A DNA stretch of 31,949 nt from Marinilabiliaceae bacterium UBA5488 (GTDB lineage: Bacteria; Bacteroidota; Bacteroidia; Bacteroidales; Marinilabiliaceae): contig DIPM01000038.1 in assembly GCA_002427105.1 (NCBI GenBank), positions 41,450-73,398 on the forward strand. Reading direction: 5' to 3'. Below the pieces are notes generated by a model. That model had not been told where the DNA came from and ran no database searches. It worked only from the letters and a program-made list of their open reading frames with translations. Below, piece by piece: positions 1 to 7,767 of this stretch. The translations under genes were made by a program, and so were the position numbers. Within the stretch, counting starts at the first letter, position 1, and every line of letters starts with the position of its first letter.

Positions 1-34
1 CTTTTCAAGTCAGGTCAGATGCTAAAATTAAAAA

Positions 35-182
35 TTACAACCCTTCTGAATTAAGCGATGTGAGTTTTTCAGCAGACCTTAAGTAGTCTTTTTCGACTGG
101 CGAAAGCGTTTTAACCAGGTATTTTTTAAATTCGGCTTTAGCTTTTTCAATACTGTAGTCGTTTTCAGCTATGTTTCCTTTT
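35..182 (-). pseudogene. Out-of-frame C-terminal tail of jetD
   Basis: Reading on from the jetD codons for VFIK with one base skipped in the T-run at 179-182 (A-run on the coding strand) gives an uninterrupted 47-codon continuation, starting GNIAENDYSIEKAKAEFKKY and ending LTSLNSEGL before a TAA at 35-37. It is lysine/glutamate-rich, helical-looking and compositionally like the rest of jetD. That makes it likely the native C-terminus, displaced by a single-base insertion, a sequencing error or, less likely, a +1 recoding site. With it, JetD would be about 331 residues. Confidence 0.7.
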
Positions 183-1028
183 AATAAAAACTTCCTGCTC
201 CAGTCCGCGTTTATACCGGTGAATTATTGATATCAACTGCTTTAGGTTGATTTCCTCAATTTTGTTCATGTTGAAATTTGCTTTTTGATTATCATATAAT
301 TTCCGATTTCCATATCGTTCAATTAATTCCTCAGTATCACCGGGAATAAAAAAAGCAGCTCTATTTCCGAGGTATCTTTTAAATTCATTAAGATAAATAT
401 TAATACCGGCAAAATCGAAATCTCCAAAATGCAGGTAGGAATTTGGAATGGCTTGCAACCACTTGATCAAATCTTTGCTCTGATTTTGCGGATAACGAGA
501 AACAAATAATGGTTTTATATCCTCAAACAGATATTTTTGCTTTTCTATACATCTGAAGTTTTCAGGATTTTCAATGCCCACAATTGTAATATCATCAGGA
601 ATTTCAAAACTTTCAAAATCAGAAATAAAGGTGAATGTTCCTATTTCCGGCTTGATAAGAATACTCTTCTGATTTATAAGAGCTTGAATTGGCAAATAAT
701 TATTGACCAAAAAGCCTTTGAAGGTACGGACTTTTTTTAGTTTTGAATTACTTGACACCTCTGTCAAATCAGTTCGCTTGAAGTCTGTTCGTTTTAATGT
801 CTCGACGTATTTTGCCAGGTCATTAATTCCAAATTTATTTTGCAGATACACTTCCAAGCTATCCTTATTCAAAACAGACAGGCTTTTCTGGACACGCCCC
901 GTGCGTTGAACAATATTTTCATCAACGAATTCATCGATTACGGCGTGCTTTGCCGAACTTGCCGGAATGATTTCGCCCCGACATAATAACAATAATTTCT
1001 CGGCAATATGTAAAGGGACTTTTGTCAT
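165..1028 (-). CDS. jetD: JetD, Toprim-domain nuclease subunit of Wadjet (3' end frameshifted)
   Basis: JetD is the DNA-cleaving subunit of Wadjet, which cuts circular plasmids after the SMC motor has extruded them. The 287-residue frame has an N-terminal winged-helix-like part (about 1-80) and a C-terminal Toprim fold resembling topoisomerase VI A/Spo11: acidic residue E153 in VGIENPENF, then the DxD pair D203/D205 in HFGDFDFAG, and the family-typical GLEQE near residues 275-279. The ATG overlaps the jetC stop by four bases (ATGA), indicating translational coupling. It is shorter than the roughly 380-400 residues I would expect of a type I JetD. Stop TGA at 165-167 comes just after EVFIKRKHS; another frame continues coherently from the same point to position 35, so the annotated C-terminus is probably an artefact of a one-base indel. 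Family assignment is firm; the Wadjet subtype is not resolved. Confidence 0.85.
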   Translation of the reverse strand: MTKVPLHIAEKLLLLCRGEIIPASSAKHAVIDEFVDENIVQRTGRVQKSLSVLNKDSLEVYLQNKFGINDLAKYVETLKRTDFKRTDLTEVSSNSKLKKVRTFKGFLVNNYLPIQALINQKSILIKPEIGTFTFISDFESFEIPDDITIVGIENPENFRCIEKQKYLFEDIKPLFVSRYPQNQSKDLIKWLQAIPNSYLHFGDFDFAGINIYLNEFKRYLGNRAAFFIPGDTEELIERYGNRKLYDNQKANFNMNKIEEINLKQLISIIHRYKRGLEQEVFIKRKHS

Positions 1029-4000
1029 TTTTTAGCCACTAATCTTTTCACCGTAGTTTTGTTCTTACTGTCTTTGAGCAAAATGTAGGTATATTTATAA
1101 TCGGAGGCATTGTACGACGTTGGAGAAGAGTTGATTAGCAGTATATTCCTATCGTTAGCAAACTTCAAAATGCCTTTTACGTTGTTGGGGTGTAACTTGC
1201 CTATTTCATCCATCATACAGTGCAGCGAAAAATCTATTTTGCTTTTGCGTGTTGAACGTTCCTTGAATACGTTGAGCAACATTATATTAATCATCGCTTT
1301 TACAAGAGTATCCGTACCTTCCGAGCCAACGTTAGTGAGCTTTTCCACCCACCCGGTATCATTGTCGTTTTCAACAATTTTAAATTGTAACTCAAAGGAA
1401 TCTGAAAGTAAAACCTGTTTTAAGCCCGAATTTGTCATTTCTTTACTCAACTGTCTGAGGTACGAAATTGCCTTTTCATTTTTATTCTCTTGCCCTATCG
1501 ACGAAAACAAATTTGTCGAACCCAGTTCAAAAATATTCTCGGCGTTGAATTTACTTATCTCAGAAAGCAACTGGAAGATGGTGTTAGACGAACTTTCAGT
1601 ACGCAGTTCCATTTTTTTAATGGCCCCGACAAAGTTTCTTAATTCAAAATCTTTGTTTATTTCGTTGACTACCTGACTGATTTCTCCTTCTTTTGAAATT
1701 AGCTCGTTGGTTTCTTTACCAATCCGTTGAATGATATGAGCAAAACGTTCTTCGACCCTTTTTTTATATTCAAGAATTTTATTGTTTTCAATAAATTCTT
1801 TCAAATTATCGGCAAAGTCGAAATAATCATCCCGGGAAATGAATTTAGTCTTAAAATTGAATAAGTTTTTCTCTTGAAAATATCCGACAAATCTATTTAC
1901 AGCCTCTTGCAAATCCGTCAACCGGTCTTTACTTTCATAATGAGCCTGATTGATTTGATTAATCAATTCAGATACTCTTATTTCACTTTTATTTTCCTCA
2001 GAATAAGTATTAACGAAATCTTCGAGAGAGCTAAAAATTTCCGAATTTTTGAAAGTTTCAAAAGCGTTAAAGTCGTCATCAATAGCAGCTAAAGCTTTAG
2101 TGACTGTCTCAATTTGTGCATTATAAATGCCAATTTCCTGAATCAATTTTGATTTTTGCTGTTCGTACTTCTTTTTTTCTGTCTCCAACAAATTTTCATT
2201 ATTAGATTTCCGGCTTTTAAACTCAGCCTCGTGGTCAAACAACTCTCGTTTATCCTTGTTGTATTCCGCCACTTTATCGCGATTATTTTCAATAAACGAA
2301 AGCTCCTTGTCAATCTCCGTCATTTGTAAATCGATTTCCGAAATTCGTTTGGTATTGGCACCTTTCTCGTTTAAATCCACCTTCTGTTGTTGCTTGGCAT
2401 CATCAATTTTGACTGCAATCTTTAGCTGGAAATCCTTTATTTGCAAGCTTATCTCATCAGATAATCCTTTAAACTTAAGCTCTTCAGATTTGATTTTTGC
2501 TTCTTTTTCTTTTTGCTTGATTTTAAGTTGTTTGTCAATGTGTTTCTTGACAAGTTCAAGCTTCTCCTCGCCTTTTATCTTTTCTTCAGATAAGCGGTTT
2601 ATCTCATTGTCGATATTTTGTAAGACCTTTTCCTTTTCAGATTTAGCCTTGTTTACCCATTCTGTTAGTTCAAGACCCTTTGCCTTTAACCTATTATCAC
2701 TCTGATTTTTAACATATTCACTTTCGGAAATTTTGTCTTTTTGCTCTCTGATTTTTTTATAAAACTTTATCTTCAAATTTTCCAATTCTTTATCCGTATT
2801 AGCATTCAATGCCGAAATAGATTTTTGAATTTCTGTAATTTGTTCCTTTAAAACATTCTTATCTTGTTCGTAATCAGAAATAGTTTTTACCTCTTTATCT
2901 ACTTCCTGCAAATCAATACTAATTCCGTAAAAATTGGGAGCATCCTCGTTTGTCTTTTGTGGATTTAAACCTTGCCGAAACAAAAGCTTATCGTCAATTA
3001 CCTGTCCAATACTATTTTGCCAATCCGGCATCTCCACATTGAGCCAGCCATAAAGCGAATCCTTGCTATTCTCAATTTTAAAATCAATATCCGCGATTTG
3101 AGATTTTAATTTTGATTGCTTCTCCGTTTCTTTTTCAATTTTCCTTTCACTTTCGGCCTTAATCGCGGTTTCTTCAAGTTGTCCTTCTCTTTCAAGATTT
3201 TTTTGCTCCTTTTTTGCCTGAATTATCGCGTTGTCAGCATTTACAATTCTTGTTTTTAAGTCCGAAATTTCCTTTTGGCAAGCCTCAATTTCCCTTTCAA
3301 AAAAGCGTTTGTTTTTCACCCCGGCATTGCTGATTTTTTGAAGGCTGATAGAGTTTTCAATCTCTTTTCCAAGCGATTGTGCCAACTCCAGTTCTGCTTC
3401 ATGCTGAGTTCTAATACTCTCAGCAATAGCGTCATACTGTTTTGAAATTTCATCTTTAAAATCTACAAAATGAGATTTAGCGTTATTCTTTTCCTTTAGT
3501 TTTGAATTCTCAAATTCTTTGAATTGGTTATCATACTGTTTCAGTAAAGCCTCGTATCGTTGCTGAATTTCAATAAATTCAGAAGTCAAAATGTCTTTTT
3601 CTTTACTAAGGTTTGATTTCTCTATTTCCAGGGTATCCTTTTTAGATACACGCTTAATAATCTCGATGATATTCAATATCTCGTATTCTTCCTTTTTGCT
3701 TTTTATCGTTTTGAGTTTGTCAGTAAAAATCCCTATCTGTTTTTGAATTTCGTCCCTTTTCTTCTCAAAGGTTCTATCCAAATCTTTGAGTCTTTCCTCC
3801 GAATTTTTCTTCTTAAGCTCATCAGCTCTCAGTCGCTCCTGTATGTGCGGCAGCTTTTCCCTAAGATTATTCAAAGCCCATCCCAGCTGAGATGCTAACT
3901 CTTTTTTGTTTTTCTCCAAATACTTCAGGGCAGAATGGAATTTAGATACTTTCTCTGCTTGATTTTCAACATTGCTTTGGCCACTTTTATTTTTATCTGT

Positions 4001-4690
4001 CCATATTTGGATGTCGTTCAATTCAGTCTCAAAGTCACGTAAATGCGACTTATAAGTCTCCAAATCTATTTTTATATCGTCTTCATTTAATGATTTGATA
4101 ATAGTTTCTTTTACAAATTCCGCATCCAATTTTGTATTTAGAAAAACATTGGTAATTGTACTTGGTATATTCTGATACTGACGGCTTTCGAGTAAAGCAT
4201 ATTTACGAAACTCATTTGATAATCCTTTATTATTTCCGTACAAAACATTGCGATATTCTTCATAACTATCGATCTTTTTGGTGGAATTAATACGGCCCAG
4301 ATTATCGCGGATTTTATCCCAAGTCTCAAAAACCTTCCCATCATTATCAATAAAAAAGGACTGTTTGTACTCCGCCTCGAAAAAGCGGAAAACCACTCTT
4401 CCCTGTGATTTCAATGCCAACACACAAAAGGCTCCATTCTCAGTTTTCACTTCGTAAACAATATATGAGTTTGGATAAGGGAAATAATACTCATCAAAAG
4501 TTTTCTTTTCTCGCGGTATCCCAAGTTTCTGCTTATTCGCATTATAGAAAAACAGAATGGCTCGCAACAAAGTGCTTTTTCCAACACCTTGAGTACCAAT
4601 AAAGTGAGTATTGCCGTCAAGATTTACTTCAGCGTAAGGCAATGATTTGTCGGCTGAATTAAGGAAAATAATTTTATTCAGGTATCTCAT
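1025..4690 (-). CDS. jetC: JetC, SMC-like ATPase of Wadjet
   Basis: JetC is the SMC/MukB-like motor that dimerises, hydrolyses ATP and extrudes DNA loops. This 1221-residue protein has an N-terminal head half with a Walker A motif (GTQGVGKST, residues 32-40), then a very long Lys/Glu-rich coiled coil from about 230 to 1000. The middle, near residues 560-620, is less heptad-like and probably forms the hinge. The C-terminal head half carries a signature-like VGSEGTD (1121-1127) and Walker B residues MMDE (D1161, E1162). The ATG overlaps the jetB stop by 17 bases, and the stop overlaps the jetD start. The chromosomal condensin MukB/MksB is the alternative identity, but the adjacent Toprim gene argues for the defence version. 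Confidence 0.9.
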   Translation of the reverse strand: MRYLNKIIFLNSADKSLPYAEVNLDGNTHFIGTQGVGKSTLLRAILFFYNANKQKLGIPREKKTFDEYYFPYPNSYIVYEVKTENGAFCVLALKSQGRVVFRFFEAEYKQSFFIDNDGKVFETWDKIRDNLGRINSTKKIDSYEEYRNVLYGNNKGLSNEFRKYALLESRQYQNIPSTITNVFLNTKLDAEFVKETIIKSLNEDDIKIDLETYKSHLRDFETELNDIQIWTDKNKSGQSNVENQAEKVSKFHSALKYLEKNKKELASQLGWALNNLREKLPHIQERLRADELKKKNSEERLKDLDRTFEKKRDEIQKQIGIFTDKLKTIKSKKEEYEILNIIEIIKRVSKKDTLEIEKSNLSKEKDILTSEFIEIQQRYEALLKQYDNQFKEFENSKLKEKNNAKSHFVDFKDEISKQYDAIAESIRTQHEAELELAQSLGKEIENSISLQKISNAGVKNKRFFEREIEACQKEISDLKTRIVNADNAIIQAKKEQKNLEREGQLEETAIKAESERKIEKETEKQSKLKSQIADIDFKIENSKDSLYGWLNVEMPDWQNSIGQVIDDKLLFRQGLNPQKTNEDAPNFYGISIDLQEVDKEVKTISDYEQDKNVLKEQITEIQKSISALNANTDKELENLKIKFYKKIREQKDKISESEYVKNQSDNRLKAKGLELTEWVNKAKSEKEKVLQNIDNEINRLSEEKIKGEEKLELVKKHIDKQLKIKQKEKEAKIKSEELKFKGLSDEISLQIKDFQLKIAVKIDDAKQQQKVDLNEKGANTKRISEIDLQMTEIDKELSFIENNRDKVAEYNKDKRELFDHEAEFKSRKSNNENLLETEKKKYEQQKSKLIQEIGIYNAQIETVTKALAAIDDDFNAFETFKNSEIFSSLEDFVNTYSEENKSEIRVSELINQINQAHYESKDRLTDLQEAVNRFVGYFQEKNLFNFKTKFISRDDYFDFADNLKEFIENNKILEYKKRVEERFAHIIQRIGKETNELISKEGEISQVVNEINKDFELRNFVGAIKKMELRTESSSNTIFQLLSEISKFNAENIFELGSTNLFSSIGQENKNEKAISYLRQLSKEMTNSGLKQVLLSDSFELQFKIVENDNDTGWVEKLTNVGSEGTDTLVKAMINIMLLNVFKERSTRKSKIDFSLHCMMDEIGKLHPNNVKGILKFANDRNILLINSSPTSYNASDYKYTYILLKDSKNKTTVKRLVAKK

Positions 4691-5246
4691 TTTTCACCTC
4701 ATCAGGGATATTTATTGTTAATATCAATTGCTCTAAATAATTGAACGAAGCCAATACTTTATATTGCTGTGTTATTGGGTTCTCCATCTCAATAAAAGAA
4801 TCGTCTGCCAATATTTTTAATATGCGTTCGATAATCTCTTGGTGTGTATTCTTGTCGGCATACTTTCTTAGCCCTTCAAGTTTTGTTTCTAAATCTGCAT
4901 CCGTTTTCATTTGGACTAAAATATCAGAGGCAGAAAATCTCACGCCGGAGCTAAAATCATTACGAAAAGTTTTCAAAAAATCAACAATATCAATCCATTT
5001 GAAGGCAGCTTCAATCTTTTTTTCAAGGTCGGTTTTTGTTTCAGGGCGACTAAAATAATAGTATTCGTTTCCCTTTTCCAAAACAAAATTAATCATCAAA
5101 AAATAGTCATACAATTTTTCGAAATTCTGTTCCTCTTCAATGATTCTATATAGATCGGCAATTCTCTTATCCGGGCTATTTGAGTTGATAAACTGCCCTT
5201 TGCTTAGGATTTTAAATATTTCGGCTGTTTGTGCGGGTACTCTCAT
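4674..5246 (-). CDS. jetB: JetB, MukE-like (KITE) subunit of Wadjet
   Basis: JetB is the small winged-helix accessory subunit (DUF4194/MukE-like) that bridges kleisin and SMC heads and contacts DNA. I chose the ATG at 5246, giving 190 residues (MRVPAQTAEIFKILSKGQFI), because it lies one base after the jetA stop (TGA-A-ATG); the longer frame would begin with TTG at 5270 inside jetA. The size and the pattern of short helices with a final amphipathic segment fit a KITE protein. Identification rests partly on position between the kleisin and the SMC gene, since primary-sequence similarity in this family is weak. It is the second gene of the jetABCD operon and overlaps jetC. Confidence 0.8.
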   Translation of the reverse strand: MRVPAQTAEIFKILSKGQFINSNSPDKRIADLYRIIEEEQNFEKLYDYFLMINFVLEKGNEYYYFSRPETKTDLEKKIEAAFKWIDIVDFLKTFRNDFSSGVRFSASDILVQMKTDADLETKLEGLRKYADKNTHQEIIERILKILADDSFIEMENPITQQYKVLASFNYLEQLILTINIPDEVKNEIPE

Positions 5247-5247
5247 T

Positions 5248-6447
5248 TCATTTCGGATAAATAGTTGCAAATTCCATATTCTCTTTTTCCTGATATTTAT
5301 CGCTTATCTCAAAAAGAGCTTCAAACTGCGATACAAGTTGACAATATATATTCACAAGCTCTTCAAAAGAGACATCTTTAGGGTATTGATAGGCAGAAAC
5401 AAAATCGAGCAAATTGTAACTTGAAGCGACAAAACCATTTTTTACCTCTTCGAGATTAATTTGTATTTCCTCCTCTGTTTGAGTTTTTAAATATTCTTCC
5501 GGAAGTTTATCAGCAAGAGTTAAAGATGTTTTCACGGCTGATTGCATTTGCTTTGAAATTTTCAAGATGCTCTCGTAAACTCCTTCATCTGATCGTAAAA
5601 ATTCCAAGGAAAGTTTCAGCGGATAGCTGGGATTTGGCTCAAACACAACGGCATTGTTATTATTTATAACAGCTTTGAAATCTGTTGAAGTCTCAAGAGT
5701 AAATTGATCTTTTAAGTACTTTATTAGTCGCAATTTTTCAAGTACAGTATTCTGATATTGTATTTGATTAAGAAAATCAATTATTTGTTTTTCAATTTCA
5801 ATAAGATTATGTGTGCATTTTTGCAACTGAATTTTAAGTAGAACTACTATTCTGTTTAGTTCTTCATCCGTTGCCGATTTGAAAAAGGTGATTGAGTCGT
5901 TTGACAATAATAGTTCAGTATGTTCAATCAGTCTGATAATATCTTTTCTTTTATTATCGAGATTGTTAAGTTTAGCTATTTTGTTTTTATAATTTGGCTC
6001 GTTTTTGAAAGTATTGTCAATATTTCTCTTCAAATCTACTACATTCCGGAGTGTAATGTTGCCCACATTGCGAAGCGTTTTTTTTATTTCGCGTAGATAA
6101 TTATACTTGCGTTGTTCATTATTTTCATTGAGGAAATAATCAATATTTTGTTTGATTTTTTCGATATTCTCGTTGATGTATGAAGTGTTTACTTCTTCAT
6201 TGGCATTCAAAATCTGTTCGAAAAACTGCAAAAACAAATCATCTATTTCAAGATTGCTTCCATTTTGACGAATAACTTCTCTGTCTAACAAATACTTAAT
6301 ACGCTTATCATTATTGTCAACCAAATCAAGTGCATAATCATATTGGAAATTCTTTATCGATTTCCTTTTCTTGAACATTTCCGACAACAAGTTGACCTCC
6401 CGGCTAAGAGTGGCAACAAGTTCTTTTATGTTGGAAAATGTATTCAT
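5248..6447 (-). CDS. jetA: JetA, MukF-like kleisin subunit of Wadjet
   Basis: This 399-residue protein is the likely kleisin that closes the SMC ring. It opens with a winged-helix-like segment (about 1-75, MNTFSNIKELVATLSREVNL), followed by long helical and coiled-coil stretches (about 80-250). A C-terminal acidic helical part (about 330-399) would contact the JetC head. No catalytic motif is visible, as expected. It is the first gene of the operon, starts with ATG at 6447, and has a good Bacteroidetes -7 box about 75 bases upstream. The name follows operon order and architecture; length is somewhat below the DUF3375 JetA proteins of type I systems, so another Wadjet subtype is possible. Confidence 0.78.
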   Translation of the reverse strand: MNTFSNIKELVATLSREVNLLSEMFKKRKSIKNFQYDYALDLVDNNDKRIKYLLDREVIRQNGSNLEIDDLFLQFFEQILNANEEVNTSYINENIEKIKQNIDYFLNENNEQRKYNYLREIKKTLRNVGNITLRNVVDLKRNIDNTFKNEPNYKNKIAKLNNLDNKRKDIIRLIEHTELLLSNDSITFFKSATDEELNRIVVLLKIQLQKCTHNLIEIEKQIIDFLNQIQYQNTVLEKLRLIKYLKDQFTLETSTDFKAVINNNNAVVFEPNPSYPLKLSLEFLRSDEGVYESILKISKQMQSAVKTSLTLADKLPEEYLKTQTEEEIQINLEEVKNGFVASSYNLLDFVSAYQYPKDVSFEELVNIYCQLVSQFEALFEISDKYQEKENMEFATIYPK

Positions 6448-6753
6448 ATAGTTATCTAATTAACAAAAAAAACAAGCACATGACCATAAGTAAACTAAGC
6501 CCGGATCCTACCGCACAAAACAAATATAGCAAATTAATTCTACAGCTTTTTCAACTATTGACTGACAAGGACTGCTTAGGTGGTTTTAAACATCCTAAGT
6601 ATCTGATTATCATTTCTAACAAAGTGAGAAATCCATAAACTAAGTCGTTTTGAAAGTTGTTTATAAAAGTTTAGCGTATATCAGAGGGAGATATTGAATG
6701 TTTAAGGACAAATTCTTATCTTGATCTATAAAGACTTAATAAATTTTCATGCT
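6448..6753. other. Intergenic region between divergent jetA and PPK2 gene
   Basis: About 300 bases, AT-rich, between the divergent Wadjet operon and the polyphosphate kinase gene. Apart from the jetA -7 box I see no gene, no strong hairpin and no tRNA. On the plus strand a TATCTTGA at 6717-6724 is a one-mismatch -7 candidate for the kinase gene. Confidence 0.5.
6521..6528 (-). promoter_or_regulatory. Bacteroidetes -7 promoter box for jetABCD
   Basis: The minus strand reads TATATTTG, a perfect match to the Bacteroidetes primary-sigma -7 consensus TAnnTTTG. It would start transcription near 6514, giving a leader of roughly 65 bases before jetA. No clear TTTG lies about 20 bases further upstream; the nearest TTG is at about 23 bases. 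Confidence 0.5.
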
Positions 6754-7632
6754 ATGCAAAAAATAAATCCTCAATCATTTATTGTAAAAGAACCCGTACA
6801 ACTTAACAAAGTACCTACCCGGCTGGAAGAAGAGGCCGACAAGGAGGAAAAGAAAAAAGCGCTGAATGAGGTGGGCAAAAAGCTCAGTAAGATGCAGGAC
6901 ACCCTGTATGCACATAACAGGTATGGGGTTCTGGTGTGTTTGCAGGGCATGGATACTTCAGGAAAAGACAGTCTGATAAGGGAAGTGTTCAGCCATTTCA
7001 ACCCGCGCGGAGTAGTCGTTCACAGCTTTAAGACTCCATCGCACAGAGAGTTGCAACATGACTATCTTTGGCGTCACTACCTGGCTCTTCCCGAAAAAGG
7101 CAAGTATTCGATTTTCAACAGGAGCCATTACGAAAATCTACTGGTAACGCGTGTCAATCAACAATTTCTGCTTAATGAAAGAATTCCGGGCATACAAAAA
7201 GTAGAGGATATACCGGAAGACTTTTGGGAGCAGCGTTACGACCAAATTAATAATTTCGAAAAACATATTAGTCAAAATGGCACTATCATCTTTAAATTCT
7301 TTTTGCATTTAAGTAAGGAAGAACAGCGCAGGCGGCTGTTGCGGCGTTTGGATAAGAAAGAGAAAATCTGGAAATTCACTCCAAGTGATATTTCGGAAAG
7401 GGAACTGTGGGACGATTATCAGCTTTGTTATCAGAAAGCCATAAATAACACATCAAGCCCACATGCGCCCTGGTACCTTATACCTGCCGACGATAAAAGG
7501 ATGGCCAGATACATTGTAGCCCAAATTATACATGAGGAAATGTCCAAATATACCGATATACAAGAGCCTGCGCCCGCCAAAGCCGTTCAGGATAATCTTG
7601 AGGAATATAGGCGCAAATTGATAGAGGGCTAA
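6754..7632 (+). CDS. PPK2-family polyphosphate:nucleotide phosphotransferase
   Basis: PPK2 enzymes transfer phosphate between polyphosphate and nucleotides in the cytoplasm (AMP to ADP to ATP in class III, or the reverse). From the ATG at 6754 the protein has 292 residues; an in-frame TTG at 6721 would add 11 residues and is less likely. The P-loop kinase fold shows Walker A GMDTSGKDS (about 65-73), the substrate region KTPSHRELQHDYLWRHY, the IFNRSHYENLLVTRV segment with the Walker-B-like part (about 120-134), and a basic lid, RRLLRRLDKKEKIWKF. The pattern is closest in memory to class III enzymes such as that of Meiothermus ruber. It ends before a shared terminator with the convergent dnaK. 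Substrate preference cannot be read from sequence alone. Confidence 0.9.
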   Translation: MQKINPQSFIVKEPVQLNKVPTRLEEEADKEEKKKALNEVGKKLSKMQDTLYAHNRYGVLVCLQGMDTSGKDSLIREVFSHFNPRGVVVHSFKTPSHRELQHDYLWRHYLALPEKGKYSIFNRSHYENLLVTRVNQQFLLNERIPGIQKVEDIPEDFWEQRYDQINNFEKHISQNGTIIFKFFLHLSKEEQRRRLLRRLDKKEKIWKFTPSDISERELWDDYQLCYQKAINNTSSPHAPWYLIPADDKRMARYIVAQIIHEEMSKYTDIQEPAPAKAVQDNLEEYRRKLIEG

Positions 7633-7701
7633 AGCAAGATTCAAATTGTTTGGATTCAGATTTTGCTGTCACAAAAGTCATAAGTTAAAAAAAGCACATA
7701 A

Positions 7702-7738
7702 AAAAACCGCTGTAAACTAAGCATTTACAGCGGTTTTT
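7702..7738. terminator. Bidirectional intrinsic terminator between PPK2 gene and dnaK
   Basis: A perfect 15-bp inverted repeat (arms 7702-7716 and 7724-7738, AAAAACCGCTGTAAA and complement) encloses a 7-base loop. A-runs on one side and T-runs on the other make it a rho-independent terminator in both directions, serving the two convergent genes. Confidence 0.9.
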
Positions 7739-7767
7739 ATATGGATTTAAATCCTTGTTTTTGGCTT

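Noticed and set aside
2256..2705. Long open frames opposite jetC (also 1110-1676 and others)
   Set aside because: They are antisense to a clear SMC coiled-coil gene; the serine/phenylalanine-rich translations are what Lys/Glu codons give on the opposite strand.
5247..5270. JetB start at TTG 5270
   Set aside because: The ATG at 5246, one base after the jetA stop, is a better-coupled start and removes a 23-base overlap.
1025..6447. Chromosomal condensin MukBEF/MksBEF rather than Wadjet
   Set aside because: A Toprim (E, DxD) gene overlaps the SMC gene by four bases in the same operon, which is the Wadjet/MksG arrangement, and the block is compositionally foreign.
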